From NCBI GenBank assembly GCA_958415245.1, contig CATYYP010000133.1:1-5361 (forward strand): a stretch of DNA of 5,361 nt. The letters are read 5' to 3'. Shown piece after piece: positions 1-5,361 of this stretch (position 1 is the stretch's first letter; every line of letters starts with the position of its first letter). This stretch comes from Schaalia odontolytica. Its GTDB lineage: Bacteria > Actinomycetota > Actinomycetes > Actinomycetales > Actinomycetaceae. The notes under the pieces were generated by a model. It saw only the letters and a program-made list of their open reading frames with translations. It was not told the origin of the DNA and made no database searches. The position numbers were made by a program, and so were the translations under genes.

Positions 1-468
1 AATCTGCAGACCCATGTAGATCTTGGCGCTCTCCCAGGCCTCGGGGAAGATGGACCACGAGGTGGGGACGATGCGTCGCCACTGGCCTGTCCCGAAGAGG
101 AGGGCAACGTAGACGAAGCCGTTGACGAGCCAGATGGCCGTGACGAGTGCGTGCCAGGCGCGGCCCAGGCCGATCTGTCCGCGTCCAGGCAGGGAGATCA
201 GCGGGTGGAGGTTGCGCTGGTCGTCGCGCGCCGTGAACTCGCCGGGGACGGTCGACACCTTGTCCTTCGTGAACTTGAGCCACTCGGATCCGGGCGTGCA
301 GTGATTGTTCCAGTACAGACGTGGGTGTGATGCGAGGACCTCCCAGCCGGAGCGGATGAGGAAGCCCATCATGATGAAGTTGATGAAGTGGGTGATCCTC
401 AGCCAAGCGGGAAAAGTGTCGAGGTCGACGGCACCGGCTGCGCTAGCCATTGCTGCGAGCGCGTGCAT
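1..468 (-). CDS. Cytochrome b/b6 (b561-like) domain membrane protein, 3' end cut off by window edge
   Basis: The frame is open from an ATG at 466-468 to the window edge, giving 156 residues with no stop. Two hydrophobic segments are visible, at about residues 23-40 and 104-126. Each carries a histidine near its start (His27 in an Ile-Thr-His-Phe-Ile-Asn context, His106 in Arg-Ala-Trp-His-Ala-Leu), suitable as heme b ligands. Between them lies a polar loop with Tyr-Trp-Asn-Asn-His-Cys. After the second helix comes Gly-Gln-Trp-Arg-Arg-Ile-Val-Pro-Thr-Ser-Trp. From memory, this matches the N-terminal part of actinobacterial cytochrome b/b6-domain proteins that often accompany, or are fused to, a sulfite-oxidase-like molybdopterin oxidoreductase. 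That partner would lie beyond the edge and cannot be seen. The likely role is electron transfer at the cytoplasmic membrane. The first ATG is preferred over the in-frame ATG at 448-450 because GGAGG lies seven bases upstream of it. The family call is fairly sure; substrate and partner are unknown. Confidence 0.75.
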   Translation of the reverse strand, partial: MHALAAMASAAGAVDLDTFPAWLRITHFINFIMMGFLIRSGWEVLASHPRLYWNNHCTPGSEWLKFTKDKVSTVPGEFTARDDQRNLHPLISLPGRGQIGLGRAWHALVTAIWLVNGFVYVALLFGTGQWRRIVPTSWSIFPEAWESAKIYMGLQI

Positions 469-475
469 TGCGGTT

Positions 476-480
476 CCTCC
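476..480 (-). promoter_or_regulatory. Ribosome binding site of the cytochrome b gene
   Basis: On the minus strand GGAGG is followed by seven bases (AACCGCA) and then ATG at 466-468. This strong Shine-Dalgarno match decides between the two nearby in-frame ATG codons in favour of the upstream one. Confidence 0.8.
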
Positions 481-509
481 TGTGTGGCGTGAACGATAGA
501 ACGCTTCGC

Positions 510-515
510 ATATTA
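510..515 (-). promoter_or_regulatory. Candidate -10 element for the cytochrome b gene
   Basis: The minus strand reads TAATAT here, about 40 bases before the start codon, which would give a leader of roughly 35 bases. The nearest TTGACA (minus strand, 541-546) is 25 bases away, too far for a standard 17-base spacer, and no good -35 sits at the usual distance. The site is therefore a weak call that may need an activator, or may not be the promoter. Confidence 0.25.
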
Positions 516-540
516 GAGGGGGAATGCGCGCATAATTAGC

Positions 541-590
541 TGTCAAGTCATGTTTTAGTGCAGCGGGTTACAAGTTGTTCGCTTGTCAAG
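541..590. repeat. Pair of TGTCAAG direct repeats in the cytochrome b upstream region
   Basis: TGTCAAG occurs at 541-547 and again at 584-590, start to start 43 bases, close to four helical turns. The second copy is part of the small palindrome CTTG-T-CAAG (582-590). An inverted pair ACAAG (570-574) / CTTGT (582-586) overlaps it. On the minus strand each copy reads CTTGACA, so either could also act as a -35 element. The region is AT-richer than the flanking genes. A regulator binding site is possible but unproven, because short repeats arise easily in such a stretch. Confidence 0.3.
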
Positions 591-660
591 CAATATTTGA
601 GCTGGGAAAAACCAGTCTTTTAGAAAAATGAATGTTGATAAAATGCGGGATTAGGCCATA

Positions 661-708
661 TAAAACGAGGCTGGGGCCAGGTCGTGCGTTGACCCAGCCC
701 CGGCCTCG
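661..708 (-). terminator. Intrinsic terminator of poxB
   Basis: Read on the minus strand, an arm starting CGAGGC (from 708) pairs with an arm ending GCCTCG (to 666). The pairing continues through a GGGG/CCCC block with one mismatch, giving a G/C-rich stem of about 12 bp around a loop of about 20 bases. The stem is followed directly by TTTTAT. It lies about 20 bases past the poxB stop codon and has no T-tract on the plus strand, so it terminates only leftward transcripts. It separates poxB from the cytochrome b gene downstream. Confidence 0.85.
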
Positions 709-728
709 TCTCCGGGAATGTGAATGAC

Positions 729-2471
729 CTACAGGCGCGGGATGTTGCGCATGTTGGAAGTGGCCATCGAGAAGGCCTCAGCGATGCCGCGGTTGAGGAC
801 AATCTTGCTCATCGCGGTCGCGAAACCGACGACCTGGCCGCCCGTGATGGCCGGCGGAAGCGAGAGGGCGTTCGGGTCTGTGATGACCTCAACCAGGGCG
901 GGGCCGGGCGCTGCGAACGCCTCGCGGTACGCGTCCTCCAGGCGTGACGCGTCCTCGACACGCTCCGCGTGGAAGCCAATTGCGCGGGCGATCTCCGCGT
1001 AATTCGTGTCCGGGACATCCGTCTGGAAGTCCGGGAGGCCGTTGACCAGCATCTCCAGCTTCACCATGCCAAGCGTCGAATTGTTGAAGACAACCACCTT
1101 GACCGGCAGGTCGTACATCTTTGCGGTGATGAGCTCACCGAGCAGCATCGAGAGGCCGCCGTCTCCCGACACGGACACGACCTGGCGATCGGGGTAGGCA
1201 ACCTGAGCGCCCAGGGCCATCGGCAGGGCATTCGCCATCGACCCGTGCAGCAGCGAACCGATGAGGCGGCGCGTGCCGAGTGGATCGATGTAGCGGGCGG
1301 TCCACACGTTGCACATGCCCGTGTCCGCGGTGAAAATCGCGTCCTTCGCGGCCGTCTCGTTGAGGAGGTGGGCGGCGTACTCGGGGTGAATCGGACGCAT
1401 CTTCTCCACGTTGCGCGTGTACGCGCCGACGGGAGCGTGCATGATCTCCGAGTGCTTCTTGATCTTGGACTTCAGGAAGGAATCGGAGCGGTTCGTGCGC
1501 AGGTGGGGGAGGAGCGCCTCGATGAAGGGCTTGACCTGCGCGTGGATCGCGAGGCCGACGTCCGTGCGGCGGCCCAGCTTCTCGGCGTGTGTGTCCACCT
1601 GAATGGTCGGGGTGCCCGGCAGGAACTGGTCGTAGGGGAAGTCAGTGCCCAGTAGGATCAGCACGTCGGCGTCGTTCATGCCCTCCGCGGCCGCGCCGTA
1701 GCCCAGCAGGCCCGTCATGCCCACGTCGAAGGGGTTGTCGTACTGGATGAAGTGCTTGCCGCGCAGCGAGTGGCCGATCGGTGCCTTGAGCGCGTCCGCC
1801 AGGGCGATGACCTCGTCATGAGCTCCCTCGACGCCGGCGCCGGCGAAAATGGCGACCTTGTCGGCCTTGTTCAGGAGGGCTGCGGCCTCTTCAATGTCGG
1901 CGGCATTGGGAGCCAGTGTCGCGGGGCGCGCGGGCGCGTAGGTGGGAACGTGCTCAACGGCCTTGAGGTCAGAGACGTCGCCGGGCAGCGTAATGACCGA
2001 GACGCCGCCCAAGCCGACCGCGTGACGGATCGCCGAGTTCACGGTGCGCGGCGACTGTGCCGCGGAGGAGATGAGCTCGTTGTAGACCGAGCACTCCTCG
2101 AAAATGCGGTCCGGGTGAGTCTCCTGGAAGTACATCGTGCCGATCTGAACGCTCGGGATGTGCGAGGCAATGGCGAGGACAGGTGCGCCCGTGCGGTTCG
2201 CGTCGTACAGGCCGTTGATGAGGTGCAGGTTGCCCGGGCCGCAGGAGCCCGCGCACACGGCGAGCTTGCCCGTCAGCTGAGCTTCGGCCGACGCTGCGAA
2301 CGCCGCCGCTTCCTCGTGGCGCACGTGGATCCAGTCGATGCCGCCCTTCTTCGAGCCACCGGTCTTGCGCACGGCGTCGACGATAGGGTTGAGCGAGTCA
2401 CCGACAATGCCATAGATCCTGTGGACACCAGCGTCAACGAGTTGTGCCACGATCTGTTCTGCGACGTTCAT
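729..2471 (-). CDS. poxB: Pyruvate dehydrogenase (quinone) / pyruvate oxidase, PoxB type
   Basis: This 580-residue protein aligns by eye along its whole length with E. coli PoxB (572 residues). PoxB is a thiamine diphosphate (ThDP) and FAD enzyme that converts pyruvate to acetate and CO2 and passes electrons to membrane quinones. The N-terminal ThDP pyrimidine-binding domain spans about 1-175, with the Arg-His-Glu-Glu motif at 51-54; Glu53 corresponds to the cofactor-activating glutamate. The block from Ala71 to Tyr89 is almost identical to the E. coli enzyme. The central FAD-binding domain covers about 190-325 (Leu-Arg-Gly-Lys at 236-239, Leu-Leu-Gly-Thr at 273-276). The C-terminal ThDP domain covers about 350-545, with Gly-Asp-Gly at 436-438 and Asn-Asn at 463-464 forming the Mg-ThDP motif. 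The tail 546-580 corresponds to the E. coli membrane-binding C-terminus. The start is supported by AAGGAG five bases upstream. Separate signals on both sides suggest a single-gene unit. Quinone rather than oxygen as acceptor is inferred from similarity. Confidence 0.93.
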   Translation of the reverse strand: MNVAEQIVAQLVDAGVHRIYGIVGDSLNPIVDAVRKTGGSKKGGIDWIHVRHEEAAAFAASAEAQLTGKLAVCAGSCGPGNLHLINGLYDANRTGAPVLAIASHIPSVQIGTMYFQETHPDRIFEECSVYNELISSAAQSPRTVNSAIRHAVGLGGVSVITLPGDVSDLKAVEHVPTYAPARPATLAPNAADIEEAAALLNKADKVAIFAGAGVEGAHDEVIALADALKAPIGHSLRGKHFIQYDNPFDVGMTGLLGYGAAAEGMNDADVLILLGTDFPYDQFLPGTPTIQVDTHAEKLGRRTDVGLAIHAQVKPFIEALLPHLRTNRSDSFLKSKIKKHSEIMHAPVGAYTRNVEKMRPIHPEYAAHLLNETAAKDAIFTADTGMCNVWTARYIDPLGTRRLIGSLLHGSMANALPMALGAQVAYPDRQVVSVSGDGGLSMLLGELITAKMYDLPVKVVVFNNSTLGMVKLEMLVNGLPDFQTDVPDTNYAEIARAIGFHAERVEDASRLEDAYREAFAAPGPALVEVITDPNALSLPPAITGGQVVGFATAMSKIVLNRGIAEAFSMATSNMRNIPRL

Positions 2472-2476
2472 GCCAT

Positions 2477-2482
2477 CTCCTT
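2477..2482 (-). promoter_or_regulatory. Ribosome binding site of poxB
   Basis: The minus strand reads AAGGAG, then five bases (ATGGC), then the ATG at 2469-2471. The out-of-frame ATG inside the spacer is too close to the Shine-Dalgarno to compete. A convincing promoter further upstream (2490-2580, minus) could not be picked out: TTGGTC is present but its partner -10 is poor. Confidence 0.8.
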
Positions 2483-2599
2483 ATTTTTTCGGCTGTGAAC
2501 TGCTAAAACAACCATACGGATGACCAAGGTCCCGTGTCGCTGCAGCGTGATTGACGGATCAAGGCGAAGTGTCGGTGGAAGAGGCCCGCGTTCCTCCGA

Positions 2600-2605
2600 T
2601 AGGAT
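2600..2605 (+). promoter_or_regulatory. Candidate -10 element of the tRNA gene
   Basis: TAGGAT fits the actinobacterial TANNNT pattern and ends six bases before the mature tRNA starts, so transcription would begin at or very near the first tRNA base. The matching -35 position (around 2577-2582) holds only a poor GGAAGA-like sequence. TTGACG at 2551-2556 is too far upstream to pair with it. Confidence 0.4.
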
Positions 2606-2611
2606 GGCACC

Positions 2612-2685
2612 GCCCCAATAGCTCAGTCGGTCAGAGCAGCGGACTCATAATCCGTGGGTCGTCGGTTCAAGCCCGACTTGGGGCA
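2612..2685 (+). tRNA. tRNA with CAU anticodon (elongator tRNA-Met or tRNA-Ile2)
   Basis: A full cloverleaf of 74 bases can be drawn. The acceptor stem GCCCCAA/TTGGGGC is perfect. The D stem GCTC/GAGC has loop AGTCGGTCA. The anticodon stem GCGGA/TCCGT has a G-T first pair and loop CTCATAA, with CAT at 2646-2648. The variable region is GGGTC. The T stem GTCGG/CCGAC has loop TTCAAGC, and the discriminator base is A. The gene is followed by CCG, so the terminal CCA is not fully encoded and must be finished by nucleotidyltransferase. It lacks initiator features, since the first pair is a normal G-C. CAU is used by elongator Met and, after lysidine modification by TilS, by Ile2. The C4-G69/C5-G68 pairs and G27-T43 wobble recall E. 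coli Ile2, but the GGGTC variable loop recalls elongator Met, so the identity is left open. Confidence 0.95.
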
Positions 2686-2781
2686 CCGTCACCCAAACCC
2701 GGGTACTGCCAGCGTCGCGCCTGACGAACAAGCTGGCCACGGCCTCGTTTCCGTGAAACCCTGCACATATCACACGCTGCC

Positions 2782-2810
2782 TTGACTCGCGATGCGACTC
2801 ACGGTAGCCT
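2782..2810 (+). promoter_or_regulatory. rpoB promoter P1 (housekeeping sigma type)
   Basis: TTGACT (2782-2787) is followed by an exact 17-base spacer and TAGCCT (2805-2810), a good fit to the actinobacterial TTGACN / TANNNT consensus. Transcription would start near 2817, giving a leader of about 125 bases before the rpoB TTG. The direct repeat GACTC (2784-2788, 2796-2800) and the inverted pair ACTCA/TGAGT overlap the element. Confidence 0.65.
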
Positions 2811-2820
2811 GAGTATTTGC

Positions 2821-2907
2821 GCCTTATCATGCCCGAGGTGACCCGTATCCAGCCGTCGTAACAGGCGCTTGACGGACCAGGACGCGTCAGATAATGGGTG
2901 ATAAGGC
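2821..2907 (+). repeat. 9-bp inverted repeat in the rpoB leader
   Basis: GCCTTATCA at 2821-2829 and TGATAAGGC at 2899-2907 are perfect reverse complements separated by 69 bases. In RNA started at P1, the left arm would lie at the extreme 5' end and the right arm about 25 bases before the Shine-Dalgarno. The interval holds the second candidate promoter and a smaller hairpin, TGACG (2870-2874) / CGTCA (2885-2889). The pairing is seen directly; a regulatory role is only a guess. Confidence 0.45.
2869..2897 (+). promoter_or_regulatory. Candidate rpoB promoter P2
   Basis: TTGACG (2869-2874) lies 17 bases before TAATGG (2892-2897), or 15 bases before the better -10 match GATAAT (2890-2895). Transcription would start near 2903, leaving a leader of about 40 bases. 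The -10 is ambiguous, so this is weaker than P1. Tandem promoters for rpoBC are known in other actinobacteria such as mycobacteria. Confidence 0.4.
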
Positions 2908-2931
2908 AGCGTGCGCACCGTTAATGCAGGG

Positions 2932-2936
2932 AAGGA
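2932..2936 (+). promoter_or_regulatory. Ribosome binding site that fixes the rpoB TTG start
   Basis: AAGGA is followed by six bases and the TTG at 2943-2945. The same frame has a TAA stop at 2922-2924 and no ATG or GTG between that stop and the TTG, so the rare start codon is the only reasonable one here. Confidence 0.8.
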
Positions 2937-2942
2937 TCCCCT

Positions 2943-5361
<2,419 letters not shown>

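Noticed and set aside
122..499. Short plus-strand frames (122-304, 305-499) opposite the cytochrome b gene.
   Set aside because: They overlap the better-supported minus-strand gene, lack ribosome binding sites and have no recognisable sequence.
602..621. Small hairpin CTGG/CCAG with an A-rich loop followed by TCTTTT on the plus strand, resembling a terminator.
   Set aside because: The stem has only four to five pairs and no plus-strand gene ends nearby.
969..2498. Plus-strand open frames of 228 and 248 codons (969-1655 and 1752-2498) antisense to poxB.
   Set aside because: They overlap a full-length gene whose whole protein is recognisable. Their composition (rich in Arg, Val, Gly, Asp) is typical of shadow frames, and they show no family motif.
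2551..2562. TTGA-CGGA-TCAA inverted repeat between poxB and the tRNA, resembling an FNR-type site.
   Set aside because: The full site is 12 bases, shorter than the 14-base FNR consensus, and half-sites of four bases occur often by chance.
2645..2830. A 61-codon minus-strand frame ending in Val-Gly-Leu-Glu-Pro-Thr-Thr-His-Gly-Leu.
   Set aside because: This C-terminal string is the familiar translation of the reverse strand of a tRNA T-arm and anticodon arm, a common false protein in databases. The frame covers the tRNA and the rpoB P1 promoter.

Overview
The window suggests a high-GC Gram-positive bacterium (Actinomycetota). Coding regions are strongly G/C-biased at third codon positions. The rpoB product begins from a TTG codon with a Leu-Ala-Ala N-terminus of actinobacterial type. 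The tRNA gene does not encode its full CCA end, and the promoters fit a TTGACN / TANNNT pattern. The RpoB N-terminal sequence looks closest to Actinomyces/Schaalia-like organisms, but that is an impression from memory and not a search result.

Layout, left to right. (1) Positions 1-468, minus strand: the first 156 codons of a membrane cytochrome b-type protein that runs off the left edge. (2) Positions 469-728: an AT-richer gap with the leader of the cytochrome gene, short repeated motifs and a clear intrinsic terminator (661-708, minus) closing the next gene. (3) Positions 729-2471, minus strand: a complete 580-residue PoxB-type pyruvate dehydrogenase (quinone)/pyruvate oxidase with its own ribosome binding site and terminator, so probably monocistronic. 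(4) Positions 2612-2685, plus strand: a tRNA with a CAU anticodon (elongator Met or Ile2). (5) Positions 2686-2942: a 257-bp non-coding leader with one good and one weaker candidate promoter for rpoB, plus a 9-bp inverted repeat that brackets the second promoter. (6) Positions 2943-5361, plus strand: the first 806 codons of rpoB, the RNA polymerase beta subunit, running off the right edge with a wild-type-looking rifampicin region.

Functionally, PoxB oxidises pyruvate to acetate and CO2 and hands electrons to the membrane quinone pool, and the cytochrome b protein is also a likely membrane redox component. They have separate transcription signals, so nothing here proves that they work together. 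The tRNA and rpoB are housekeeping genes transcribed away from poxB. I see no mobile element, CRISPR array, phage gene or new multi-gene system. The least explained DNA is the rpoB leader and the gap at 469-660. The long open frames antisense to poxB and rpoB look like high-GC shadows.
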